A stretch of DNA of 64,000 nt, taken from assembly GCA_037974665.1 (NCBI GenBank), contig CM075778.1, positions 11,769,001 to 11,833,000 of the forward strand, given 5' to 3'. The position numbers and the translations under genes were made by a program. The notes beneath the pieces were generated by a model. That model saw only the letters and a list, made by a program, of their open reading frames with translations, had not been told where the DNA came from and did not search any database. Each line of letters begins with the position of its first letter. The first letter of the stretch is position 1. This DNA is from Ehretia macrophylla (Eukaryota > Streptophyta > Magnoliopsida > Boraginales > Ehretiaceae). Shown in pieces: positions 50,719 through 63,468 of the stretch.

Positions 50719-53294
50719 GTTGGATTAGGGTCATGGGTTACCCAAGATGGGCTGACTCGACCCGTTTGACCCAAGTGTGTGAAGTTAATTAACTTTCCAA
50801 CACTTGGTATTTAAGTCCAACCCAGATAATAGAACGTTAACGTACGTTATATTATAACCAGACAAAACAAAAGAAAGAAGTACACTGCTCTTTCTCACAA
50901 TCTCCCAAAAGGCATATCAACTAGGGTATTTTAGCTATGAATTAGGCAGAGTACAATATAGTATTGTGCACTCGGATTTTTGGCATACGCAGTGGAACAA
51001 ACACATTCACCGATCCGTCATTTCGCTACATTAAATGTTAGTCTTCTTTTATGAAGTTTACAGTTTATGAAGATATTGTATTTAGTAATAAAAATCTTCA
51101 TTGGTATTGGAGCATGTATTGTTTGTTCTCTGCGATATATATGATTAAATGCAAGAAAATTCGTCAATTATTGTGTTTTTGACAATTTTTCACGTATTTA
51201 TTGTATTATTACATTTATGTGAAGTATCATTAATATGTATGGTTATGGTACTAGTAGAAAGTGCTTGTTTTAAGGATTCTAACGCCGCAAATTTCATAAT
51301 TTTTTGTTGAAACTGAATTAGTTATGAATTTTTAAATTTAAAATTACGTATTGTTTTCTACGTTAAAATCAATGCGTGTTCTTGGTATTAGTGCGTGCGT
51401 GTGTCAGCCTTTTTCAAATGTCAGATAGTAGGGCTAAATATGGGGACACGTGGCACGATGGGAGTGGTGCCACTTAGCCACGTTGTTGGTAGTTTTATTC
51501 TTAATAATTAGTTTATTATTTTTATATTTTATTTTATTTAGTTTTTTGAAATTTGATTTTCAAATATTAAAATTAAATTAAAACTGCGACTTAACCATCC
51601 AACCCCACATCCGGCGCCACGTAGAAAACTAGGGTGAGCCACATGGTGCCACTCCTGCACCACATATCTTCGCGTGGCGGTGACATGTGAGCATGTCGGC
51701 GACACATGGTAGCCGGTTGCTGCCACGTGACAACCACCGATACCATCGTCCGGCGGTAGTCCGGCCACCGGCCGTCCGACCAACAGTAAAAAAAAAAAAA
51801 TTGGTTTAATACATTAGTTGTATTATTTTAATTTTTGCCCTATATCTATGTGATATTTACAGTATGAACCCCATGTACACAAAACTTTATGATATTTGTG
51901 TTTTAGCCCTTATGTTATCTATTTAGGTATTATATATTTGTGATATGCTTATTTAGGCCCTTAACTATCAAAATTAGGCCACAAAACTTGGATTAAACTC
52001 TATTGATGCTTAAAAATTTAGATAATTGCCTTAATTTGTGTAATTTATGTTGTAAAACATCATTCTAGGAATGAAATTTCAAATAAAAGCCTAGAAAATT
52101 TGTGTAATTGTTTTGTTTTAAAACTAAGGGCATAAAATTTTTATAATTTCATAGATGTACATAAAATTTATGTAATTTTATTATAATTGTTGATATGTAC
52201 AACATTTAATGTGCTATGTGCATTAATCTCTTTAAGAATTTAATCTATGAAGTTTTTGTGTCTTATTTTTAACTCAAGATTTGTGTAGTCATAAATAAAA
52301 TGGCAAGGGTAAGAGGCACTGTGAGAAAGTCTGTTGCGCCTGCCTATTTGAATAGATTCAGTCGTGGTCCTGGTCGTAATTCTAGACAGCGTTTCCCTAG
52401 AAAGTACATGAGTCAGCAATTTACTGACAATATGACTCTTCATGAGCACTTTGATAAATTGAAAGACTTTTTTCATAGAATGCACATTAATCTTGTCGTT
52501 CCACTTACCCCAGAGGAGGAAATTGAGGGTTTACTTAATTCTCTTCCTAGTATGTATGACCCTGTAAAGGATAACATCACTAAATCAGGAATGATTTTCA
52601 AGGATGTTGTGTGTGACATAGAGCAATTTGAGAAAAATAGGGTGCTTTAAGTGATTAAGTGCACTGCTTACTTGTCTATTTTTCCTAGTATGTCCAAAAC
52701 TAAGGGTGCTCGTAAAGACTCTTTTCTACTTAATCGGGTTGCTCCAACCATAGTTAAGGACTTACAGATAACTTCTGAGTTAGACTACATAGGATATGGA
52801 TGTGAGGATGATGTGGAGAATGCATGATTTGTTTTTACATTATGTTAGTAAATAATTATGTTTGTTTATTTCCGTACTCTTAGTTTATCTTTCATATGTA
52901 AACAATGTTGTTTGTTTATTACTATTTTCTTTTTTTATTATTATGAAGGACATATGTTGTTTTTTTTTTGTTTGTTTTAATAATGTTGTTAAGGGAATAC
53001 TTTATCTTAGTGGGAGTTCTATAAATGCAAAACTTGGTGGTTAACATTTAGAACTTAAATTTCCTAAAAAAATATGAATTTAGGTAATTCATTTTTTTGG
53101 AAATGTAGTTTTTGCTAGAATGAGTTTACTTGTACTTTTAAGACACTTGATCTATAGAGGATGACAGATCGTACTACGACCTGTTGATTCTATATCTTGT
53201 GTCTTTTTATTACAATTTAATACTTGATCTGGAAAAATTATTCAGTGTATGTATGTGTTAAGCATCTCTTACAAATGTCTATGTAGAGTTTCAA
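50719..53294 (+). mobile_element. Probable copia 5' LTR and leader
   Basis: TGTTGGATTAGGG at about 50719 has the look of a copia LTR start and abuts the hAT gene remnant. No second LTR is present in the window to define its end, and no standard primer-binding site was found. 51430-51780 contains GC-rich inverted phrases such as ACGTGGC and GCCACGT. The leader also holds the frames at 52300 and 52690. Confidence 0.4.
52300..52829 (+). pseudogene. Gag-like fragments in the copia leader
   Basis: The frame at 52300-52650 encodes 116 aa. Its basic start (MARVRGTVRKSVAP) is followed by MTLHEHFDKLKDFFHRM and VPLTPEEEIEGLLNSLPSMY, the signature of copia Gag (UBN2-type) proteins. A second small frame (52690-52827, 45 aa, MSKTKGARKDSFLLN) follows after a stop and ends in acidic residues. 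The Gag-like piece is distinct from the gag that starts at 53295, so it is either a fragment of another element or a rearranged leader. Confidence 0.5.
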
Positions 53295-56200
53295 ATGGCA
53301 TCAAAAAACATCATAGCAGACCTTAACAAGGGTGACAAGTAAAATGGGGACGACCCGAGAATGGTAATGGAGCTCAGCATCGAAGGGATGTAGAAGCCTA
53401 TCAGGTTTGGAAGAAAAAGAATGCCACTACTTGCATTACATTGTTAAGTACAATGCAGGATGACCTGATTGTTGAGTTCGAGGTTTACGCTACCGCTGAG
53501 GGTATGTGGAGAGCCCTAAAAGCGAAGTTTGACACCTATAAAAAGAAACCTGATGCCAGCATGAGGCAGAACCTTAGGGAGATGTCAAAAATGATAAGAG
53601 AATTGAAGGCGGCCGACCACGTTTTGACTAACGAGTAGCAGGTGCAAGTTGTTATATGATCTGTCACGACCCCTTTTTCTTAATTGCTCAAATGGTCTCT
53701 GATACCACAATAATGACAAGGAATTAAAATTTAAGCTTATGAATCATCAAGCGTTCTGGGGTCGTGATACCACGGGCTTAAGAAGATCAGTCCGCCTAAG
53801 ACGACTAAGGCACGAAACAAAAGCTCCAGCATTGATAACATAAATCAAACATCAAACTATGTATTGCACCAATTATAGTAACATAAATTATACAAACTTC
53901 ATCACTACTAGATAATATTACAACCACCAAGTACAAATTTACAAGACCTGGATTCACTAAGTTACTTCACATAGGTCCAACTACTACAATTAGGTCTCGA
54001 AAGAGTAATGTATCAAGTTAGTTACATAGTTAAGTACCCACAAAGTTAATACATTACATCAAATAAATCACATGCCTAACTCATTCTATTACAACGAAAA
54101 GGTTAACCAACATGAGCAACTACTCTTAAGCTCCAGTCCCGAACAACCTGTAATGGTAGAGAAAATGGTAAGCTATACTTAGCTCAGCAAGGGATAAAAG
54201 GGAATGGAGTTTTCGCAAAGGTTTTATCTTTTTGTAAACAGTTTAATAAACATGCGATGCACACGAGAAAACACAAATGATCATAACAAAATGTGCAATT
54301 TCAATCATGCAATCTTGCTCTTCCAAGATATCATTGGGTCCCGACTTGTAGGAGGATCAATAGGTCCTACAAGAGAAGGAATAAATACTTTGGTAGGCGA
54401 GATATACCAGCAAGCCCGTCTCGTTACTACCTCGGTAAGCGAGATATATCGGCAAACCCGTTGCTGCCTAGAGATCTCGTTACTACCGTATTTGTCAATG
54501 GTTGTAACCGACGCGCTTATACAATTCAAATGCATTTGCAATTATCAATAGCACAATAAATATTCATATAAACATTTTACTTATAAGCTCCTTTAATGTT
54601 AGCACATAGAAACAAAAACTTGCAAGTTGGGCACTTAATCAATAACACCTACTAATAGCAACCACTAGATACACTAAGTTACTTCAATGCTTCTGCATTA
54701 GCCTAACTAAAATAGTTAATTTTCCTACTCTCCCGAACTCTAAATAACTTGGTTTTGGTGTAGAATTAAAGCTTATTGAATGTAGATAGTTCTAGAATCA
54801 AATAGAACTCAATTCGGAGTTGAATTGGCTAAGATATGGCCTCCGGAAAAATATTGCGCAAAGTTGTTAACCATCTAGTCGACTGGTCCGATTGACCGGA
54901 TCGAACTTCACTCGCTTGGTAGTGACTTAAGTTGACTGATCCGGTCGACCGGGTCAGACTTTGATCGACTGGCAGCGATAGCAAAATGCACAAAATTGTA
55001 TTTTTTTGCTTCTTTTGCTAAGCCTCTTAACTCCAAACCTTAACCATTTTACAACCTCAAAATCACACTTATCATGCTATAACATCATCCACAAATGAAC
55101 CAATAATTCATAGAACATCCAAAACATCATCTAAGCCCTAATGTTTTTGGCTCCCATTTTTATTCATTGCAAGCAACCAAACCTTCTCACACATGTATAC
55201 AACTTGACCCAACTCAAATTTAAACTCATCAACATTTCGAGATCATCAAACATGTATAGAAGGTAAAATCCTAGCTTACACAACCCACTCAACACAAAGA
55301 GTATACCCAACCAAGTTCAACTTCATCATCAAGCATATTTACAACCAATATCATGTTCAATACACAATTAGAACTCATCAATCAAGCATAATATGCCTTT
55401 GTAAAACATTTATAAAACTTTTATCACCTTAGATCTTGAAATGAAAAACAAGAGTATAACAAGATAAACACTTGTAGAAGCTAGAAAATGCTAGAGATTG
55501 GTTGAAAATGGCCTAAGCTTCCTCCTTCTCCTATTTTTCTTCTTTCTCTAGATCGTGTGGTGTGTGTGTGTGTGAGCTGATTGTGTGTTTTTGTGTGTTT
55601 GCGTCGTGTAAGTGTGTGTGTGATATATTGTATGTGTTTGTGTGTTTAATGTATGTATATAGATAGGATATTTTAGTTTGGTTGTCAAAAGACAAGAGTG
55701 CCCTTTCACTTATTTTGTTAGCTAGTGTAATTGTGTAGCAATTAGTAAATGCCTACGATATTTAAAACATACAAAGACACGTAACCAAATGTAAATGCAC
55801 GTAAAATGATGCAAGTGCACGTAAAATGAAGTAAGTGCATGTAAAATCATTCAAATGCACGTTAGTCAATATAAACACATATTAAATGATATGATATGCA
55901 TATGGGGTTTTGTGCGGGGCTTCATACGATCCCTATCTGCCAGTTGGGAACATATGATTGTTAATATGACGCATAATGAGAGTGTGAAAATGCTTGAGGA
56001 CATTGTGCGCCACTTGGAGCTCGAAGAAAAGCGCCTCTTTGCGGTCAAGACCACTGGACAAGCCTATGTGGCTGAATCCAACAAGCTTGGAGCATCTGGC
56101 TCCAAATGCAAAAGAGGCAAACAATCTGGCGATAAAGGAAATGGTAAGGGTAAACAAAACAAGCAGGGCAAGAAGGAAAATAATAAAGGCAAGTTCAATG

Positions 56201-58395
56201 GGAAGAAGAACATTGCAAAATTTAAGTGCTATAATTGCCAAAAGAAGGGTCATTATGCTCGGGATTTCCCTGAGCCTAAGACCCAGGTAATGTGTTTTAC
56301 CAAACCTTCTTGTAATGCATATGTTTCTAGTTGTGCATTACTGACTGAATCTTTTCCTATGTGGACTCTTGACTCAGTAGCGACTGACCATATAGTTAGA
56401 GATAGAGGAGCGTATGTGGAGTACCGACGTGTTCTGGTGGATATATGTTGGCAATAACGCTAGGGTTGAAATTAAAGGCATTGGCACTTACAAACTTCAA
56501 CTATGTGGCGACCGAACCCTCTTTTTCCATGATGTCCTTCATGCTCCGGACTTTAAAAAGAATCTGGTCTCCGCATTAGTCCTCTTACGTTTGGGTTTTC
56601 AAATTTACATGTTTGGTGTTTCTGTTCAACTACTTTTAAATTCTGTTTCCCTTGGTTTTGGATATCTCATGGATGATTTTCTGGTTTTGGATATTGAACA
56701 TATCAGTTATGGTTTTAATGATGAATGCTTTTCATATTATACATCTTCTACTACTATGGATGTAGATGTGAATGTATGGCATAACAGGTTAGGGCATATT
56801 GGGCAAGATTGTATGAATTGACTAGCTAGAGAAGGTCTTTTGGGACCACTAGTAAAAATCAATTTGCCTGTTTGTGAAAGTTGCCTTACCGGTAAATCCA
56901 CTAGAAAATAATTTGGCAAAGGCTTAAGAGCTGAACTTCCATTACAGTTAGTCCATTCTGACATATGTGGTCCAATGAATGGTAGGGTAAGGCATTAGGC
57001 CTCTTATTTTATCACATTTATAGACGATTTTACTAGGTATGGTCATGTCTATCTGATATCACATAAGTCAGAAACATTAGATTGCTTTAAAAAATATGTG
57101 AGTTTGGTAGAAAATCAGCTAGACACGAAAGTAAAATCATTACGAACCGACCGTGGTCAAGAATATCTCTCTGATTAGTTCAGAAGTATATGTGATAAAA
57201 AAGGTATAACTAGGTAGCTTACTATTCTTAGAACTCCGCAAAAGAATGGTGTTGCAAAGAGAAGGAATAAAACCTTACTTAACATGGTTAGGTCGATGAT
57301 GGCTCAAACTAATCTTCCAATTTCGTATTGGGATGATGCGCTATTGACAGCCACGTATGTACTTAATTGTGTGCCCACCAAGTTTATCAATTCCACTCCT
57401 TACGAGTTATGGACAGGTAGACGACCTGACTTGAGTAATTTGCGGCCTTGGGGGGCAGCTGCTTATGTTCATGATAGTTCCCATAGGCATGGCAAATTGG
57501 GACCAAGGGGAAAGAAATGCATTTTCATTCGGTATTGTGAGCACTCTAAAGGATATGTTTTCAGTGGAGAACAAGTAGACAGGAGTGTGTTTGAAATTGA
57601 ATCTCGTGACGTAACATTCTTGAAAACAGAATTCCCACGTAAAGGTGATATAGAAAGGGATGTTCAATTAATTAAGTTAAGCAACCCTAACAATCATAGT
57701 GCTTCCACACCTTCTGTTAGAATAGAGGTAGTGCTTCTGTTCCCTGATCCAAGTAGGAGAAATACACTGGTTAATCTTTTTGAATCTAAATTAGTTTCGG
57801 AACCGGTTGGTAGATCTAGCTTACTTCAAACCCCTACAAGAAAAAGTAATCGGCAAAGCATTCCTTGTCGTTGTTTTGAGATTGAAGGGGAATCTTTAAT
57901 GGTCACTACTTAGGATGTTGATGAGCCGAAGAATGTGTTTGAAGCGCTTTCATCCTCTACATGGGAAAGTTGGATTAAAGCAATGGAAGAAGAAATGGAT
58001 TCCATGTAGAAAAACCAAGTATGAACATTGGTTGATCTTTCACCTAAAAGGAGAGCTATTGGGAACAAGTGGGTTCTCAAAATTAAACGAAAGGCAAATT
58101 GATCCATTGAGCGATACAAAGGTCGGCTAGTGGCGAAGGGCTATACCCAGATAGAGGGTATATTTATGAGGAAACCTTCTTTCTGGTGGTTAGGTTTGCC
58201 TCAATTTGATTGATTCTAGCCATTGTCGCTTATCTAGACCTGGAATTATATCAGATGGATGTAAAAATTGCATTTCTCAATGGAGAACTGGATGAAGAGA
58301 TTTACATGGAACAACCTGTAGGGTTCATAGAAAAAGGTCAGGATAACAAACTGTGCAAGCTCTAAAGATCTGTTTATGGGTTGAAGCATGTTGTG
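53295..58395 (+). pseudogene. Ty1/copia element (Tnt1-like), gag to partial RT, decayed and interrupted
   Basis: Order: Gag (from MASKNIIADLNKGDK; then AYQVWKKKN, then FDTYKKKPDASMRQNLREMS), interrupted at 53662 and resumed at 55927 (SLSASWEHMIVNMTHNES), then zinc knuckle CYNCQKKGHYARDF (56226), protease TLDSVATDHI (about 56365), GAG-pre-integrase (WHNRLGHIG, CESCLTGKS), integrase core (HSDICGP, SLRTDRGQEY, NGVAKRRNKTLL), then YWDDALLTATYVLN and GRRPDLSNLRPWG, and the start of reverse transcriptase (MDVKIAFLNGELDEEIYMEQ), cut off at about 58395. It carries stop codons in gag, integrase and RT. The last zinc-knuckle Cys is Phe, the protease DSG is DSV, and the integrase Glu is Lys. It cannot be active. 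Confidence 0.93.
53662..55926. mobile_element. 2.26-kb insertion inside copia gag
   Basis: The gag sequence stops at TTATATGATC and resumes at CATACGATCCC, so a short flank (TATGATC against TACGATC) is duplicated around the insert. The insert starts TGTCACGACCCC. An antisense primer-binding-site match (TCTGATACCAC, about 53697) lies 35 bp inside. Repeated phrases (GGTAAGCGAGATATATCGG-like, about 54400-54460) and GTCGACTGGTCCGATTGACC-like stretches (about 54880-54970) resemble plant LTR interiors. A short minisatellite of ATGCACGTAAAATGA lies at 55790-55870, and TG repeats at 55560-55640. No coding is present. It is probably an LTR or a fragmented LTR element. Confidence 0.7.
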
Positions 58396-59067
58396 TGATT
58401 TATAACGCAAGTGTACGTATCGCAACAAGTAATAAAGTGATAAGTAAAGATCGTTCCCACGAGGACTGTAATTACTAACTACCGAAATTAGTTTAGCTTT
58501 AACTTTATTCAGACAATCAAATATAAGAGATTGTGAGTAATGACTAATAACTAAAGTACTTTTGGAATTAACAGCCAAAGCGAATACGAAATTAAAAAAG
58601 AGGATAAATCAAGAATTAAAATGCTCTAGGGATTCCGATTTCACCAAGATTAATCCTATTTGAAACTACTGCTTTAAATCAATTGACGCCTATTCCTTAT
58701 GTTGCCAGCAATTTCGCTAAAGTAGATATTAATCTTTCTCAAGCATCAATAACCTATCTCAATAAGCAAGCTAACTATATCTCTGTGATAACTGTGAACT
58801 TATGGAATGCATTAAGCCCTAGAAATTCAAATGCTGCACTAGATCTCGTAATTATCTCTAGCTTATGACGATTTAATGGTATTTTATACGTGGTCTAATT
58901 TAGTTATCACTTCTCAGTCTCAAACTAAATCACGACTCATGTAATTGTTGATCAGGCAACCACAAGCATTAAACTCAGCATAAAATACTCAACGCAAATA
59001 TGGAATAGTTCATCAATTAATTCAAAATCAAAAACATCAAATATTCATAATCTAGCTACATCGTAGC
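58396..59067. mobile_element. Unclassified repeat between copia and gypsy elements
   Basis: Copia RT ends abruptly and is followed by AACGCAAGTGTACGTATCGC, then GATCGTTCCCACGAGGAC, a phrase I associate with non-coding parts of plant LTR elements. There is no long frame and no defined terminus. The gypsy LTR starts at 59068 within this sequence (flank GTAGC). Confidence 0.45.
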
Positions 59068-61552
59068 TGTGACGCCCGAGATTTAGCCATGCATTTAATT
59101 ACTGTTGCATCCCTTGTTTGCGCATTTACTTCTATGCCTTATTAACTGACTTTTGTGACTACTATTCACTCCGTTTTTTTTAAACTGCCTTCTATTAGTT
59201 AATTAACATTTTTATTAAATCATATTAATTGTAAAAGTAGTGGGAAAAAATGTGCATTTGAGCTAACGGCGTTAGGAGAGCTCGTTTAGAAAATGGTTTT
59301 TGTAGTTGAGTGAATAGTGTTACGTAATAACTTTATAGATTTAATTAGCTAGCCTAAGTTTTATACATTAGCCTCGTTTTGGAGCTAGCAACGCGCATTT
59401 TATTAGATCACTTAAGCACCCAAAAGACCCCACTTCAACTTAACCCCTCTATTATATTACTTAAGCTCATATAATGCAAAAAAAAAAAAAAGCTGAAATC
59501 AGGAGCCAAACCCGACAGCCCCTCTTTGCACTTGGGAGAAATTTTTCATCTTCAACTCTTCAATTCAAGCCAAGCCAAGCCTTGAGCAACTAGTGTAGGG
59601 TGTTTGCAAGGTTCCTAGGTGCTCCTACGCGTATTGGTGAGGGATTTCACGACTTGTTTTTGCATTTTTAAATAGTTGCTCATTTCTTGATTTGTTGAAA
59701 ATATGATTATATGCCATTGTAATTGTTATCTATGCTAATATACCATCTATATGAATGCTAGAGAACACATTTGAACCGTCGTTTCGCAATTTAAACGGTT
59801 AGAATCGTTAGTTTGATTTTTAGGGTGAATAGTGATATTTTTTCTAGGGTTTTGTGTAATTGCTCGAATTAGCTTGATTTAATGCTTCTAATAGATGCCT
59901 TAGGTGTTAGTGAAGATATCCTAATAGCCCCGTGCACTTGCATTGCCCTTAAATCGCCTAAAAATGGAAAATAGCCGACTTTAATTTGGGGCTTTCGGGG
60001 TTAATGCGAATCCGGGTGGATTCGGGCTTCAATTCTAGTATCCTTAGGCTATCTAGGTGCTATAGATGCTTTGATATCCCTTGTTTGAAGCCCAGACAAT
60101 GTAGGTGTAGTTTAAAGCCTAAAGAGGGAAAGTGGGGCTTTCGGGGAAAATGCGGGCATTTGACTGAGTTAGAGGGTTGAGAGGGTACCTTGGGGGTTAG
60201 TTAGAAGGTTGGGAGAGTTTCCTTTGAAAATGAAATCATTAACTTTGGTTTAGAAGAGAAATAGTTCAAAAAACAAAGGGGTTTAGGTGCAATTTAAGTT
60301 GTCTTACACTTCTAAACCCATGTCAAGACTTCTTGAGTGTTTATATGTGATTTTAAATTGATTTGGAGCTTTTGGAATGATTCTATGCTTATTTGGTATA
60401 AGTTCATTTGTAAACTGCTTATTAGCTTCTATCTTTGCTTCTATCCTAATTGCAACGAGGTCAACCTACCTTGTGGATCCTCATATGTGTTAATGCTTAT
60501 ATTATTGCTATTAACTTGCCATTGTTGAGTGCATTGCATAGTGGTTGCGCAACCATAGTGTCAGGGGCGGATGTGTTGAATATCGGCTGGGCGGCAGAGG
60601 GCTTGCCTGTGGATATTCAAACTCCGTGCCCTATTCCCTCATTCGCCTGGTCCGGAGATTGCCAGGGGATGTTGGGTCGTAGGATTCGGGGTACATCCGG
60701 AGTACACCCACTGGAGTGTTTGGGGATTATGCCGGCTTATCGTGATCGTGCTCGTGGTTCGTGGATCGTGATTGAAGACCAGTGAAGATTGGTGTATAGG
60801 GGATTGTTGAAATGTATCCTTTTAATTGTGTGGTTATTTAAGTTATCATTGTTTCTTTAATTGTTTAAATGTTATCGTTGAGTAATTGTATTATCTGTTG
60901 CATTGCACGCCCCGGGACTATATCCCTCACTGGGCAACAGTGGTTGCTCATACCTCGATATCTGTTTCAGGAGACGCTGAGGGTGATCCCCAGCTTGTTG
61001 ATTTAGTTGAGGAAGAAGAAGTTCAGATCGAGCCTTTACCTTAGTTGCTGTGTCTGATAGCTTGAGGTGGTTAATGAATTTGCTGCTATGTGGAAAGTTC
61101 AATTAATTGTTTTATGTTCTATTTTGTGGCCTAAGGGCTATGTATAAGTTTGTTGCGCAAGTCGAAGGATAGTAGATTGTGGTGTAGAATTGGAAGCCAT
61201 GTCTTGTAATAACTTTTATTCTTGCCTTATTCCTTGCATGCTTGGGAGTGGATGGTTAATGTAGAATGTTTTATTCTTTAAGTTGTTTTATTGATTTCGT
61301 AGAATGTCAGGATTATAAAACTATGCTGTCAACAAGTTCTCGCATGCTTGTGTCTTTTGGAGATATTGTGTACCATAAGGCTCGGATGGCCTTATAGCTT
61401 GGTTGTTTAATTAAGAAAAGCTTGTATTGTATTGTTGGGACCTTGTTTAAGTGTTTACAGGGTTTTAGAATGTCCACGGTACAGGGTAGACTATGTCCGT
61501 GTGTCGGGTCCGGACTTAACCTTTAGCTTGGGGGTTGGGTTGGGGCGTGACA
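59068..61552 (+). repeat. Gypsy 5' LTR, 2485 bp
   Basis: TG and CA ends are present and it abuts a primer-binding site. The small frames inside (59986-60180, 60337-60785) are chance frames in LTR sequence. An A run lies at 59478-59491. Confidence 0.88.
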
Positions 61553-61903
61553 TTTAAGTGGTATCAGAGCTATAGATTGCATGAAGTCGGGTTAAATTTC
61601 TCTGTCTGTGGGTAGAGATTTGTTATGTGACTTTGTGAATACATGAGTCCTTGATTTTGATTGACCTAAGTGAAATTTGAATAAGGAATGAACATGCTAG
61701 CATGGAAATAGAATATCAAGAGTCTAGAATGTCAAGTATGATCTAGTGATTTATGTTTACTTCAAGAATGTGGAATATTTATTTGAACTTCTATGTACTT
61801 GACTTTATGTGAATCTAATTGGACTTTCTTTATGTGTTTACTTATAAACTGCATATATACATATATATACCTGTCATAACACTTTGCATTCTAGCTATTC
61901 GAG

Positions 61904-63468
61904 ATGGGGCCTCGCCGTCGTGCTGATAATCCGAATGTTGGTGGAGAACCCGAGGGGGTACATGGGCAAGAAGCTGAGGTGGCCGAAAATGCACCGCAGG
62001 TTCAAGAACCGAGCAGTGCACAGATCTTGGCCACGATGGCCACAGCTATGAACACTATCGCCCAGTTTGTTACACAACAGGGTCAGCCAGGGGTCGTTGG
62101 AGGTAATCAGGCTGCGAGAGCTGGAGGTAGTGGTCCTACCGGGGAAAATCTGTATGATCGGTTTATACACATGGGGCCTATACTTTCTTTGGGGAGCCGG
62201 ACGATATGAAAGCTGAGATGTGGCTAAGGAAGTTCGAGAGAGTGGCAGCGATACTGGAGTGCCATGATGACAGGAAGATTACTTATGCTACTTTCCTTCT
62301 CGAGGGTGATGCTGAAGATTGGTGGAATACCATCAGTGAGAAATGGGGAGCTGAGGGAGGTCATCATTCGTGGGCCGATTTTGTCCGAGAATTTCGAGAC
62401 AAGTATATATCGGTAGTTGCCCGCGAGAGGCGACAAACTGAGTTCATAAACTTGAAGCAGGGAAGTATGACGGTAGATCAATACGAGGCTACTTTTACCC
62501 GGCTTTCCCGTTATGCACCAGCTTTAATTCAGCCGGAGGACATGAAGATTCAGAGGTTCATCCTGGGTTTGAGGAGAGATATTATGCTGAACTTGTCTTC
62601 AAATGATTTTCCTAACTATGCTGCAGTAGTCCGAGCTGCCTCGAGATATGAGAAACGGAAAGCCGATGTGTTAGCCGAGACCAGTCAATCGAGTAAACGG
62701 TTTCAGTCTCAGAGTCAAGGGTACCAGGGGCAGGCTGTATCAGTTGGGCAGAGTTCGCAGCCGAGGCAGACTCAGAGTTACACAGGGCCTACTCAGACTC
62801 AGGCACGACCAGTCCAGAGTCAAACTCAGAGTCAGTTCCGTCCAGCAGTTTCCCGTTCGCAGCAGGGTAGTTCAGCTACCTCTACTTACAGAGCTCCTTC
62901 GGGAGGCACTGTTGCAAGACGTCACCAGCAGTGCAGCTTCTGTCAGCGCCAGGGCCACACTGAGGATGTTTGTTGGAAGAAACATAACAAGTGTACAGGT
63001 TGCGGCAGTGATCAGCACAGGGTTAAAGACTGTCAGAAATTTAAGAACCCTAGAGCTCAGACATCAGCTCAGAATTCTCAGACCAGGGCACCAGCTGCAG
63101 CACCACTACCACGAGGCCAGGCCCGTGTATTTGCTTTGGATGCTGAGGAGCTTCCGGATACTACCGCTGTGGTAGAAGGTATCTTTCTTCTTAATGATCA
63201 CGCAGTTAAGGTTTTAATTGATTCCGGGGCTTCGCATTCTTTTATTACTCTTACTTGTGTACAAAATGCTAAATTGAAACATGATAAACTGTTGCATGAG
63301 ATTGTGGTCTATACTCCTATGGGTCCGAAGTTTGTTACTAGGTCTATTTGTAGAGCATGTAGTATATTTATTGAAGGTCGTGTTTTTCCTGCTGATTTGA
63401 TTATCCTACCCTTCAATGACTTTGAAATTATATTGGGGATGGACTGGTTAAGTAAATATTATGCCTAG
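61904..63468 (+). pseudogene. Gypsy Gag-protease with one frameshift
   Basis: The first frame, from 61904 (MGPRRRADNPNVGGEPEG), covers the N-terminal Gag and is lost at about 62171. The downstream frame contains the matching continuation AYTFFGEPDDMKAEMWLRKF. The long frame 62206-63468 (420 aa) holds the Gag core (DAEDWWNTIS, FRDKYISVVARERRQTEFIN, LRRDIMLNLSSNDF) and a Gln/Ser-rich linker. It then has two zinc knuckles, CSFCQRQGHTEDVC and CTGCGSDQHRVKDC (residues about 243-276), and the aspartic protease motif LIDSGASHSFIT (Asp at about residue 339). It ends GMDWLSKYYA at a TAG that interrupts the usual continuation. Confidence 0.9.

Noticed and set aside
51430..51780. GC-rich 81-codon minus-strand frame with inverted ACGTGGC phrases
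   Set aside because: It is non-coding leader or LTR sequence. The inverted phrases are imperfect and too far apart to call a hairpin.
60337..60785. Two + strand frames of 63 and 111 codons
   Set aside because: They lie inside the gypsy 5' LTR, have no family signature, and overlap each other in different frames.
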